Source: 20CM-2-55-15 sp964633285
GTDB taxonomy: Bacteria; Acidobacteriota; Terriglobia; 20CM-2-55-15
Reading direction: 5' to 3'
DNA length: 64,000 bases
Assembly: GCA_964633285.1 (NCBI GenBank)
Contig: CAZWGA010000011.1
Coordinates: 45,807-109,806, forward strand
Position 1 is the first letter of the stretch, and every line of letters starts with the position of its first letter. The notes under the pieces are model-generated. The model did no database searches and was not told where the DNA came from. It worked only from the letters and a program-made list of their open reading frames with translations. Both the position numbers and the translations under genes were made by a program. Below, in pieces: positions 26,065-34,503 of this stretch.

Positions 26065-27573
26065 TCAATCGAACTTAAACACCAGCAGCGATTCTCCGAT
26101 GCGGCCGATCGGGCGATACGTTTTCCATGCGGGATTGAATTGACTCATCCGAACTACATAATGAGCGCTGATGATGTATGTTCCGGGCGCGGGCCGCTTG
26201 AACAACAAGTCATCGCGAACCTGCGAAGGCGTAAGGTTCTTCGGCAACCCGTAGTACTCGGGATTGTCGAACGGAGAGAAGGAATAGATTTTGAGATTCT
26301 GAATATTGCGGACGCGTACATAGTCCGCCGCCTGTTTCACGCTCTGGCCCCAGTCAATATTGGAGTCATCGAGAAACGCCGGGCCGTGCGTGGCGCCGCC
26401 CGCCATTTCATTGAAGTAAGGAATGTAATTGGGAAAGGCCGAGAGGCTCGACCATGCCTGCCACGCGATGAGGAGGCCGAGGACTCCGATTCCTATCGGG
26501 CGCGCCGCGAATTCCTGTGCGATGCGGCTTACCCATACAAAGAGTATCGGGAATACCGGGAGCAGGTAGCGGACTCCGATTTGATCGGCTCCAAACGAAA
26601 CGAACACAAAATAAAACACGATGCTTACAAGCAGGATCGATTCGCCCCATCGGTCGATGAAACCTCGCCTGATGGAGACCGCGGCGAACACGATCGAAGA
26701 CAGTACCGGCAAGGTTGCTTTGAGCGCGAACGCCACGAGAAAGTAATACCACCAGCCGCCGGGCTTGAGTTCTCCGAACAGATAGAAGGGATAGTTTCGA
26801 ATGTGATTCGCATTCACGAGCCTTGCGTTCGTGAAGTAGAGAAGCGGAGCCGCCGAGACCAGATATGCCAGTTCGATGACTGCCAGCGAGGTTGCTCCGA
26901 TAATCAGGAGACTCCTGATATCCCGGCGCAAGAGACAGAACACCGTGATGATGATCGGCAGGAAAGCGCCGGAAAACTTGCTGGCCATGGCTGCACCCAA
27001 GGCGATACCTGTCGCGGCGTCGCTTTGCCAGGATGGAGGCGTTCCACGTTTCCAGAACAGATACAGAGTCAGCACCGTAAAAGCCGCGAGGGCGCCGTCC
27101 GTCGTTACGAGCATTCCGTGGGCGAGAAGATTCGGGCAAAAAGCGTAGAGAGCCGCCGCAAAGACTCCAGCCGCCGGGCCGAACATATCGCGCGCCCAGA
27201 GAAAGGTGACGATACCGCCCAGAGCCGCCAGCAGGATCATCGGTACTCGGGCCCAAAAGAGCAGTTTGTCGGCGTCATTTCCGTAAAGGAAATGAAAGCC
27301 GTAGTTATACTCGTCCGCGTTCTCCCATTCCTGGCTCAACGAGTCGAAAGCCGAACGAAAGGCGAGCAACGGAAAAGCGGCAATGAGCTTCGCAAGCGGA
27401 GGATGCTCCGGATTCATCCGGAAATCTCGTGTTTGCCAGTAAGAGTATCCTGCTGCGATATGCACCGGTTCGTCGGTCGTGGCGGAGAGTCTGGGCGCTG
27501 CAATGAATGCCTGCAGACAAAACGCGCCGATGAGACAAAAGGCGGCCATGTTTAGCGAGAAGACTGCTTTCAT
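26065..27573 (-). CDS. GT39-family membrane glycosyltransferase, paralogue 2
   Basis: A 502-residue polytopic GT-C enzyme closely resembling 18945-20489 in organisation: LSATTDEPVHIAAGYSYW with the catalytic DE pair, DFRMNPEHPPLAK, NLLAHGMLVTTD and a C-terminal soluble part with YLDDSNIDWGQ-like sequence (here FLDDSNIDWGQS). It is inserted in opposite orientation between two TMTC genes. Its start, ATG 27573 or ATG 27549, overlaps the 5' end of the divergent TMTC gene, leaving no intergenic promoter space. The long plus-strand frame across it is a shadow. Confidence 0.86.
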   Translation of the reverse strand: MKAVFSLNMAAFCLIGAFCLQAFIAAPRLSATTDEPVHIAAGYSYWQTRDFRMNPEHPPLAKLIAAFPLLAFRSAFDSLSQEWENADEYNYGFHFLYGNDADKLLFWARVPMILLAALGGIVTFLWARDMFGPAAGVFAAALYAFCPNLLAHGMLVTTDGALAAFTVLTLYLFWKRGTPPSWQSDAATGIALGAAMASKFSGAFLPIIITVFCLLRRDIRSLLIIGATSLAVIELAYLVSAAPLLYFTNARLVNANHIRNYPFYLFGELKPGGWWYYFLVAFALKATLPVLSSIVFAAVSIRRGFIDRWGESILLVSIVFYFVFVSFGADQIGVRYLLPVFPILFVWVSRIAQEFAARPIGIGVLGLLIAWQAWSSLSAFPNYIPYFNEMAGGATHGPAFLDDSNIDWGQSVKQAADYVRVRNIQNLKIYSFSPFDNPEYYGLPKNLTPSQVRDDLLFKRPAPGTYIISAHYVVRMSQFNPAWKTYRPIGRIGESLLVFKFD

Positions 27574-29218
27574 ACTCGCCTTAATTGCGGTTGCGGTGTG
27601 CTATGCGAATTCGCTGCCAAACGATTTTGTTTTTGACGACGGTTCGATAGTCGGTTCGAATCCTGCCATACGATCAATCAATCCAATTCTATTCCTGACA
27701 ACGCCATACTGGGGCAAACAGCAGTATGAAGGTATCTACCGCCCGTTCACCATACTTTCCCTTTCCGTCGACTATGCAATCTGGAAGCGGTGGGCGCCTG
27801 GTTTTCGAATCACAAATCTTACGCTGCACGCGATCAACGGTTTCCTTCTCTTTCTTTTGTGTCAAAGCCTGGTTGGAGAAGCTGCGGTTTCACTCTCAGC
27901 GATGCTGATTTTCCTGATGCATCCGGTTCAAACCGAGGCGGTGACCAGCATTGTCGGCCGGAGCGAACTCTTCGCAACCGGATTCTTCATCGGCGCGTGG
28001 CTGCTGTTCAGGCGGCGGAGAACTGTCTGGGCGGCGATATTGTTTTTGTTCGCGTTGTTGTCAAAAGAAAATGCGATTGTGCTGCCGGCGGTTTTGATAT
28101 TGGACGCCTGCCTGGGCGCCGAGGTTCCAGCCGCTCCCGGACACAGAGCGTACTATCGCTTCCTCACGCTCGGCGCCGTCGCTGCCGGATATCTGGCGTT
28201 GCGATTTTACGTCCTTGGTGGACTGGGAATTCCTGTGTCTGCGCAGTATCTGGGAGGACACTGGACTTATTTCCAGCGTCTGATGACGGCCGGGCGAGTC
28301 TTCATCCAATACCTGCGTCTGCTCTTTTTCCCCGTGAACGTTGCCGGCGATTACGACTTCAATTCGATTCCGATTGCGCAACTCTCAGACTGGGATGCGT
28401 GGGTTGGACTGGCGCTCACGATCGGAATCGCCGTTTGGGCGCTCCTGTACATTCGGCGTGAACGCATCGTGAGCCTGGGAGTGTTGTTTGCGTTTGCGGC
28501 GTTCGCGCCGGCATCCAACTGGATTTTCCCGATCAGCGTGCTGATGGCTGAAAGGTTTCTGTACCTTCCCCTTGCCGGTTTGTCGCTGGCTGCGGCAGTC
28601 GCCGCGATGCGACTACGCAATGCCCGCTGGGCGCGAGTCGCAGCGGCTGGTGTGTTGGTTACAGCGATCGTGCTTTGCAACAGTCACGACTATATTCGCC
28701 GGAGTGACTTTACGTTTTTCGCGAACATGGTACGTGTGGTTCCGAACAGCGCGAAGGCCCGATTGGGTTACGGTTATGCCCTGATTCAGGCCGGCCGTAA
28801 CCAGGAGGCCGCGCGCGAGCTTGAAGCCGGGCTTCAGATTATTCCGAACTATCCCGAGCTGCTGACGACGCTGGCCCTGACAAGAACCACACCAACCGAT
28901 TGCAGCAATGCCTGGCCGTTATTGCGGCGAGCGCTGGAAATCAGTCCGGAACATGCCGACACGCACCGCCGGATGGGCGACTGCTATTTCAAAGAGGGAA
29001 AGATTCATGAAGCGGAGGCCATGTATCATCAGGCCGTCGATAGTATTCCTTACCCGGATTCGATGTTGTATTTCATGTGGGGAAGGTCGCTGGAAGATTC
29101 CGGACAGACGGGACCCGCCGTTGCGGCATACCGGCGAGGAGCATTGATCGATCCGGACAATATCCTTATTCAAAGGAAGCTGGCTGCGTTGGGATCGAGC
29201 CACACGAGCTTGCAATGA
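27548..29218 (+). CDS. TMTC-like membrane O-glycosyltransferase with TPR tail, paralogue 2
   Basis: A 556-residue paralogue of the protein at 24351. It has YANSLPNDFVFDDGSIV with the DD pair, GIYRPFTILSLSVDYAIW, HPVQTEAVTSIVGRSEL, about ten membrane helices and a TPR-like tail (AKARLGYGYALIQAGRNQEAARELEAGL region). I chose ATG 27548 since it directly precedes the first hydrophobic helix; upstream frame is antisense to the GT39 gene. The stop overlaps the ATG of the DPM1-like gene (ATGA), implying coupled translation with a probable donor-making enzyme. Confidence 0.85.
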   Translation: MFSEKTAFILALIAVAVCYANSLPNDFVFDDGSIVGSNPAIRSINPILFLTTPYWGKQQYEGIYRPFTILSLSVDYAIWKRWAPGFRITNLTLHAINGFLLFLLCQSLVGEAAVSLSAMLIFLMHPVQTEAVTSIVGRSELFATGFFIGAWLLFRRRRTVWAAILFLFALLSKENAIVLPAVLILDACLGAEVPAAPGHRAYYRFLTLGAVAAGYLALRFYVLGGLGIPVSAQYLGGHWTYFQRLMTAGRVFIQYLRLLFFPVNVAGDYDFNSIPIAQLSDWDAWVGLALTIGIAVWALLYIRRERIVSLGVLFAFAAFAPASNWIFPISVLMAERFLYLPLAGLSLAAAVAAMRLRNARWARVAAAGVLVTAIVLCNSHDYIRRSDFTFFANMVRVVPNSAKARLGYGYALIQAGRNQEAARELEAGLQIIPNYPELLTTLALTRTTPTDCSNAWPLLRRALEISPEHADTHRRMGDCYFKEGKIHEAEAMYHQAVDSIPYPDSMLYFMWGRSLEDSGQTGPAVAAYRRGALIDPDNILIQRKLAALGSSHTSLQ

Positions 29219-29904
29219 AACTGTCGATCGTCGTTCCGGTTTATAACGAAAAACACACGATCCACGAGATCCTCGGGCGGATCGAAAAAACGCCGTTCGA
29301 AAAGGAAATCATCCTGGTGGATGATTATTCGACCGACGGCACTCGCGATGCGCTTCGCGAACTCGAGATCTCGCGGCGCTTTCCTTCCGCGCGTTTCTTC
29401 TATCAGGCCGTCAATCAGGGAAAAGGCGCCGCCTTGAGAACGGGAATCGCGGCGGCAACGGGCGACATCGTGCTGATTCAGGATGCGGACCTGGAATATG
29501 ACCCGTCCGACTATGGAACGTTGATTCAGCCGATCGTTGGCGGAGTGGCTGATGTGGTTTATGGCTCTCGGTTCCTCTCGGGGCCGCATCGCGTTCTGTT
29601 TTTCTGGCATTCGATGGGCAATCGCCTTCTCACGCTTCTTTCGAATATGTTTACGGATTTGAATTTGACGGATATGGAGACGGGATATAAAGCTTTTCGG
29701 CGCGAACTGTTTTCCAGGATCACGATCGAAGAGAACCGTTTCGGCTTTGAACCTGAGATCACCGCAAAAATCGCGAAACTTCGTTGCAGAGTGTATGAGG
29801 TTCCGATCTCGTATTTCGGAAGGGATTACAGCGAAGGAAAGAAGATCACTTGGAAAGATGGAATCGCGGCACTCTATTTCATCGTGAAATACAACTTGCG
29901 CTAG
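29215..29904 (+). CDS. DPM1-like polyprenyl-phosphate glycosyltransferase (GT2)
   Basis: A 229-residue GT2 enzyme of the dolichol/undecaprenyl-phosphate sugar synthase type. Motifs are SIVVPVYNEKHTIHEIL, LVDDYSTDGT, NQGKGAALRTG, the metal-binding QDADLEYDP, and GSRFLSG; no C-terminal membrane helices are present, as in soluble DPM1. These enzymes make polyprenyl-phosphate sugars, the donors used by GT-C proteins, so it likely supplies the TMTC and GT39 enzymes around it. ATG 29215 overlaps the upstream stop; the longer frame upstream is shadow. Confidence 0.88.
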   Translation: MKLSIVVPVYNEKHTIHEILGRIEKTPFEKEIILVDDYSTDGTRDALRELEISRRFPSARFFYQAVNQGKGAALRTGIAAATGDIVLIQDADLEYDPSDYGTLIQPIVGGVADVVYGSRFLSGPHRVLFFWHSMGNRLLTLLSNMFTDLNLTDMETGYKAFRRELFSRITIEENRFGFEPEITAKIAKLRCRVYEVPISYFGRDYSEGKKITWKDGIAALYFIVKYNLR

Positions 29905-31499
29905 CAACAGCGGTGCTCCTCACCGCTGTTTGTTTTGCGAACTCGCTTCCGAACGGCTTCATTCTCGACGATTATCAGATCGTCGCCATCAATCCGGCGG
30001 TACGCAACATTGCTCCGATCCATGATTTGTTTACGCCATACTGGGGCGCCGGGAGCAATGCCGGAATTTACCGGCCGCTGACGATCTTCTCGTTTTCACT
30101 GGAATATCCGCTCTGGCATCGCTGGCCTGGTGGATACCGCCTGTTCAATCTGCTTTTGCATGCGATCAACGGACTCCTTGTCTTTGTACTCGCTCGAGAC
30201 TTGCTGCAATCGAAAGCGGCCGCATGGGCGGCATTTGTCATCTACCTGGTTCATCCGGTGCACACGGAAGCCGTTGTCGCGATGGTCGGGAGAAGCGAAT
30301 TGCTGGCTGCGGGATTTTGCCTGGGCTCCTGGCTGCTGTTTCGAAGGGGCAGGATTGTCGGGGGGGCTGTGGTGTTGTTTTTTCTGGGCTTGTTGTCGAA
30401 GGAAAATGCCATCGTACTGCCTGCAGTTCTAATTCTGGATTCAACCCTCACCCGGAACGCCGGCGCCGCCAGCGTTCCGGCCTCTCCCAGAGGGAGGGGC
30501 ATTGTCTTATTTGTCGTTGCGGTGATCGGCTACCTTGCGATGCGGATTCGTGTGCTTGGTTCCTTCGGAATGCCTCCCGCCGCTCAATATCTTGAAGGCC
30601 GCTGGACGTTTGCTGAACGCATACTGACCTCGGGCCGGGCTTTTCTGAAATATTTTGAATTGCTCATCGCTCCAGTGAAAGTTGCGGGCGACTACGACTT
30701 CAATTCGATTCCTCTTGCCGGAGCCGGCGATGGGGTGGCCTGGCTTGGTTTGCTTCTGGTTATGGTATCGATTGTCTTCGCTCTTGGTATCCGGAAATCA
30801 AAGCCCGTGCTGGGATTCAGCATTCTGTTTTTCTATATCGCCATCCTGCCGGTTTCAAATTGGATCGTGCCAACCGCGGTGATCATGGCGGAGCGGCATC
30901 TTTACCTTCCTTCTTTGACCATCTGCCTTATTGGCGGAATGCTGTGGAGCAAAATCCAGAGTGTGGAAAGAAGGAGCATTGTCGCTGTGGGTTTCGTGGC
31001 GGTTGCAGTCCTGCTCACGATTTCGCACAACTACATTTGGCAAGATGAACTGACATTTTACGGAAATCTCGTGCGTGTGTCTCCTGACAACCTGCGAGGC
31101 CGGCAAGGTTATGGCACAGCGCTTCTCGAAGTTGGACGCGTTGGCGAAGCGCGCGCGCAATTCGATAGCGGCCTGACAATCCGGCGGACCGCGCCTTTGC
31201 TGGTCGGACTTTCGCAGGCTTTGATCCAGTCGGAGCGACACTGCGATCACGCCCATCAAACGCTGGACGAAGCTTTGCGGATTCAACCCGGCGACCATTT
31301 TGCGCGATGGCTCACGGGTTCGTGTTTCGAAAGGGAAGGAGCGCTTGCGGAAGCGGAGTCGGCCTACCGGCGCGCGATCCACGATGCGGAATTTCCTGAT
31401 CCGAAACTCTATTCGGACCTGGCGCGTGTTTTGGAAAAGACGGGCCGGACCGATGAGGCGCGCGAAGCGCGGCGGCAGGCCGCTTCACTCTCACAATGA
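29850..31499 (+). CDS. TMTC-like membrane O-glycosyltransferase with TPR tail, paralogue 3
   Basis: A roughly 549-residue third TMTC-like protein with FANSLPNGFILDDYQIV, GIYRPLTIFSFSLEYPLW, HPVHTEAVVAMVGRSEL, about ten helices and TPR-like C-terminal units. No ATG exists near the expected start. TTG 29850, with AAGGA about ten bases upstream, lies inside the DPM1-like gene and is the best available start; GTG 29913 would cut the first helix. A hairpin-forming repeat lies in the hydrophilic loop around residues 200-212. Function as for the paralogues. Confidence 0.8.
   Translation: MERWNRGTLFHREIQLALATAVLLTAVCFANSLPNGFILDDYQIVAINPAVRNIAPIHDLFTPYWGAGSNAGIYRPLTIFSFSLEYPLWHRWPGGYRLFNLLLHAINGLLVFVLARDLLQSKAAAWAAFVIYLVHPVHTEAVVAMVGRSELLAAGFCLGSWLLFRRGRIVGGAVVLFFLGLLSKENAIVLPAVLILDSTLTRNAGAASVPASPRGRGIVLFVVAVIGYLAMRIRVLGSFGMPPAAQYLEGRWTFAERILTSGRAFLKYFELLIAPVKVAGDYDFNSIPLAGAGDGVAWLGLLLVMVSIVFALGIRKSKPVLGFSILFFYIAILPVSNWIVPTAVIMAERHLYLPSLTICLIGGMLWSKIQSVERRSIVAVGFVAVAVLLTISHNYIWQDELTFYGNLVRVSPDNLRGRQGYGTALLEVGRVGEARAQFDSGLTIRRTAPLLVGLSQALIQSERHCDHAHQTLDEALRIQPGDHFARWLTGSCFEREGALAEAESAYRRAIHDAEFPDPKLYSDLARVLEKTGRTDEAREARRQAASLSQ
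30452..30480. repeat. Hairpin repeat inside TMTC gene
   Basis: CCGGAACGC at 30452-30460 is followed by its reverse complement at 30472-30480. The flanks, ACCCTCACC before and CCTCTCCCAGAGGGAGGGG after, look like a dispersed intergenic repeat rather than typical coding sequence. It is translated in frame as a Gly/Ala/Arg/Pro-rich loop (NAGAASVPASPRGRG) at the same place where paralogues have unrelated loop sequence. Confidence 0.5.
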
Positions 31500-31503
31500 C
31501 ACG

Positions 31504-31929
31504 TCAGGCCTTATTGACCATCCAGGCCGAGAAACTTATCAGGAAGTTTCGAAATCCCTCGAGATGTTCTTTGGGAAACTGATACTTCGACTCGGCATTG
31601 TCCAGAACTCTCTCGAAACAGCCCAGCCAGACCTGCCGCGCACGATCATCGATTTCAAATGGAAGGTGACGGGCACGCATGCGGGGTGATCCGAATTTTT
31701 CGACGTATAGCGGAGGACCACCAAGAAGTCCGATAAAAAAGAGCGCCGATTTCTTTGACGCTTCTTCCATATCTTGCGGAAACAGCGGCCGGATTTCAGA
31801 CTGCTCGATCTCTTTATAAAGATCGAACATCATTTTGAATATGTTTGCCTCACCCATAGCGGCATAAATTGCCCTGCTGGGTCCGGGACCCTGCGGCGGT
31901 CCGCCCGGAGGCGTATAAATCACTCGCAT
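31504..31929 (-). CDS. Group II truncated hemoglobin
   Basis: A 141-residue globin of the trHbO (group II) type, a small heme protein that binds O2 or NO. It has FKMMFDLYKEIEQSEIRPLFP for helices A/B-C, the GGPPLYVEKFGSPRMRARHLPFEI region where RARH supplies the proximal heme His, and the Trp of helix G in RQVWLGCFERVL. The N-terminal 15 residues are Pro/Gly-rich. It is convergent with the last TMTC gene and divergent from a small ORF. Role in O2/NO handling is from family knowledge. Confidence 0.88.
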   Translation of the reverse strand: MRVIYTPPGGPPQGPGPSRAIYAAMGEANIFKMMFDLYKEIEQSEIRPLFPQDMEEASKKSALFFIGLLGGPPLYVEKFGSPRMRARHLPFEIDDRARQVWLGCFERVLDNAESKYQFPKEHLEGFRNFLISFSAWMVNKA

Positions 31930-31965
31930 TTACGAATGGTAAATTAATAAACGTAAAGGAGGGCT

Positions 31966-32154
31966 ATGAAACTGCAGGCCAAGCTTTTTGAAAGCAGCAC
32001 CAAATCCTGGGAAGAGATGTGTGAGGAAGTATCCGACTTCGTTTCAACGATCAAGGCAGATCGACTGTTCAGTATCTCCGTGTCCGAAGCCGGCGGCGCC
32101 GATCTGGGCGGAAAAGGCGCGCGCGGCACAATCTTCGTTTGGTACTGGGCGTAG
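31966..32154 (+). CDS. Small hypothetical protein
   Basis: A 62-residue protein with a very good ribosome binding site, AAAGGAGGG, at 31957-31965 region just before ATG 31966. It reads as an amphipathic helix (KLFESSTKSWEEMCEEVSDF) followed by strands and ends in GTIFVWYWA. There is no signal peptide or membrane helix. The strong start signal and ordinary composition suggest a real gene. I do not recognise the family. It lies 59 bases before the MMPL transporter start and may be cotranscribed with it. Confidence 0.6.
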   Translation: MKLQAKLFESSTKSWEEMCEEVSDFVSTIKADRLFSISVSEAGGADLGGKGARGTIFVWYWA

Positions 32155-32213
32155 ACCTCCGTCCGGACTCTTCGTGACGGTTCCAGTTGCTGCGTGGAGG
32201 TCTGGAGGATAAC

Positions 32214-34433
32214 GTGCAGTTTCCATCAGGCAGGCAATTTGGAAATCCGATGAAGAATCTATCGGGCTTCATTCTCAAGGGCCTGAAGGGCGCATCTGCC
32301 GGAAGTCCCTGGATGATGCTTGCCGTAACGGCCGGTTTATTCGCATTGGTGGCCGGGTTTGTCGATTTGAAACCCCGGGTGGAGGAGAACTTTTTCTTTT
32401 CGTCGAGTGATCCTCAATTCCAGGAATCGAAGAAAATCGATGAACGGTTCCCGGCGGGGAGTCAACTCATCCTGAGTGTGTCTTCCCCCAGCATATCGTC
32501 GCCGGCCTATCTGGAACGGCTCCGGCAACTGACGGGCAAAATCAAATCCATCGATTCCGTAACGGGCGTCCGAAGTCTGGCGGATGGTCCGAAGAACTTC
32601 GACGACGCGGCCAGGAGTCCGTTCTGGGAGCGGTTGCTGCTTGCCCGGAATCGCCAATCGAGCAACATCATTGTTTTCGTCGAGAGCAACGACAGCGAAG
32701 GTCTCATCCATCGAATCGAAGACTTGATCCGGGATTTTGACGGAAAAGACTTTCGAGTTCGTATTGCCGGCGCGCCGTACGTGGTGGAGATGATTCGGCG
32801 CAGCCTCGAACACGATTTCCGGTACTTCACACTGACAGCGGTGATTCTTTTTGGAATCACCATGTGGGCAGTGTTCGGTTCCGGCCGACTCTTCATCGGC
32901 ATGCTGGCGACCTGCACGAGCGCCGTGTTGTTGATGTTGCTGGTGCAATCGCTCGTGGGGCGGAAGATCGGAATCCTGACAGTGAATCTCGGCACCATCG
33001 TCTTCGTCGTGACCCTCTCTCATCTCGTCTACATGACATTCAACTGGCAAACTCTCTCAAGCCAGACCGGAAAGAAATCGTGTGATCTCGCCGTCGCGGC
33101 GCTTCGCATGACATTCCCTCCTTCGTTCTGGTCGATGATCTGCGCTTCGCTGGGTTTTGCCAGCCTGTTGATCGTACCTGCGAAGCCGCTGCGGGAATTG
33201 GGATTCGGTGGCGTGCTGGGCTCCATCATAGCCATGGCCTGCGCTTATGGAATGTATCCCGTATTTCTGGCGTGGGCTGTGCCTCACCGGAGCGCTGTGT
33301 TTGAAAAGGGACCCGGTCCGCAATTCTGGTCGCGCCGATTTGTTTCCCTTTCAGTCGCAGTTGTTCTAGTGAGCGCAGGTTTGAGCGTTGGCCTCACACG
33401 CTTGAACACCGATCCGAATCTGCTCGATTACTTCAAGCCGGACCATGAGCCTCGCGCCGGCCTGGAGTATGTGGATCGCAACGGAGGATCAAATCCGTTG
33501 ACGCTTGTCATTGCTTCTGCCGACGGGAGCAAACTCAACACACGAGAGGCGTATTACGAGATGTGGAGTTTGCAGAACGATCTCGAACAACAAGAGGGAG
33601 TCGGTACGGTCATTTCGCTTCCGGTCCTGCTTTCGGAAGGGGAGCGTCATCCGTTCGCGTTCATTTTGTCGAAGGAACACATCCTGAAGATTCTGGATGA
33701 ACCCAAATACCAGCGCGTTGCGCGAAGTTTCATTACCCAGGATCGGACGCAGAGCGCGTTTTACCTCAGGATGGTTGAGAATGACCGTACCAAACCGCGC
33801 ATCCAGGTGGTGAACGGCCTGCGATCGGTCGCGCAGCGGCATGGTTTCAAGCTTGCTCTTTCCGGTGGGATCTACCGGTTACAGGGAGAACTCGCGCGAC
33901 TCGTCGAGTCGAGTCTCATCACGGGTCTGTTCTGGTTGAACGTCTTGTTCGCCCTGATTGCACTTATCATCGCCCGCAGTCTTCGGGGCGCCGCCGCGAT
34001 GATTCTGAGTCTCGGTCTTGTACCGCTGTGCATGCTCGGCGGCATCGGCTTCCTTGGGGTTCCTGTCGATATTATTTCCGCGCCGGCAACCAACGTTTGC
34101 ATCGGTGTGGCTATCGATTCGATGGTCCATTTGATGTTTGGCGTGCGCCGCGCTCAACGCGACGGCAAGAAAGGCTGGACTGCATGGGTTGCGGCGCGCG
34201 AAGAACAATGGCGCGGGATTGTGTATTCCGACGTTATTCTCGCCGCCGGATTCGCAATTCTCGTTTTATCCGATTTCCCACCGACTCAACGTTTTGGTCT
34301 GGTGGTTGTGTTCGGAACGATCATCGATATTCTCGCCAATCTGTTCGTCCTGCCGTTACTGGGCGGCGCCGATTGGAAACATCCCCGCGCACCAAAGAAG
34401 CCATCGCTCGATCTGCAGTCTGCTGCTGCCTGA
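32214..34433 (+). CDS. MMPL/RND-family transporter
   Basis: A 739-residue exporter of the MMPL/HpnN-like RND group with about twelve membrane helices in two halves. Each half has one helix, a large periplasmic domain (about 45-195 and 410-560) and a five-helix bundle; the bundles contain GTIVFVVTLSHLVYMT and IGVAIDSMVHLMFGV, the sites of the family's proton-relay residues. Members export lipids, hopanoids or pigments. I prefer GTG 32214 with GGAGG at 32204-32208; TTG 32187 and ATG 32250 are alternatives. The LolA-like gene follows, suggesting a joint envelope lipid or lipoprotein task. Confidence 0.86.
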   Translation: MQFPSGRQFGNPMKNLSGFILKGLKGASAGSPWMMLAVTAGLFALVAGFVDLKPRVEENFFFSSSDPQFQESKKIDERFPAGSQLILSVSSPSISSPAYLERLRQLTGKIKSIDSVTGVRSLADGPKNFDDAARSPFWERLLLARNRQSSNIIVFVESNDSEGLIHRIEDLIRDFDGKDFRVRIAGAPYVVEMIRRSLEHDFRYFTLTAVILFGITMWAVFGSGRLFIGMLATCTSAVLLMLLVQSLVGRKIGILTVNLGTIVFVVTLSHLVYMTFNWQTLSSQTGKKSCDLAVAALRMTFPPSFWSMICASLGFASLLIVPAKPLRELGFGGVLGSIIAMACAYGMYPVFLAWAVPHRSAVFEKGPGPQFWSRRFVSLSVAVVLVSAGLSVGLTRLNTDPNLLDYFKPDHEPRAGLEYVDRNGGSNPLTLVIASADGSKLNTREAYYEMWSLQNDLEQQEGVGTVISLPVLLSEGERHPFAFILSKEHILKILDEPKYQRVARSFITQDRTQSAFYLRMVENDRTKPRIQVVNGLRSVAQRHGFKLALSGGIYRLQGELARLVESSLITGLFWLNVLFALIALIIARSLRGAAAMILSLGLVPLCMLGGIGFLGVPVDIISAPATNVCIGVAIDSMVHLMFGVRRAQRDGKKGWTAWVAAREEQWRGIVYSDVILAAGFAILVLSDFPPTQRFGLVVVFGTIIDILANLFVLPLLGGADWKHPRAPKKPSLDLQSAAA

Positions 34434-34503
34434 TTGTTTCCTTTGAACCGCGCTAAAACGCCAAGGGTTGCTCCCGCCTTCCAGTTGGCTTACCCTCAAA
34501 ACT

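Noticed and set aside
26029..27555. A 508-codon plus-strand open frame
   Set aside because: It is antisense to the GT39 gene, very rich in Arg, Glu, His and Gln, and has no family resemblance, so I treat it as a shadow created by codon bias.
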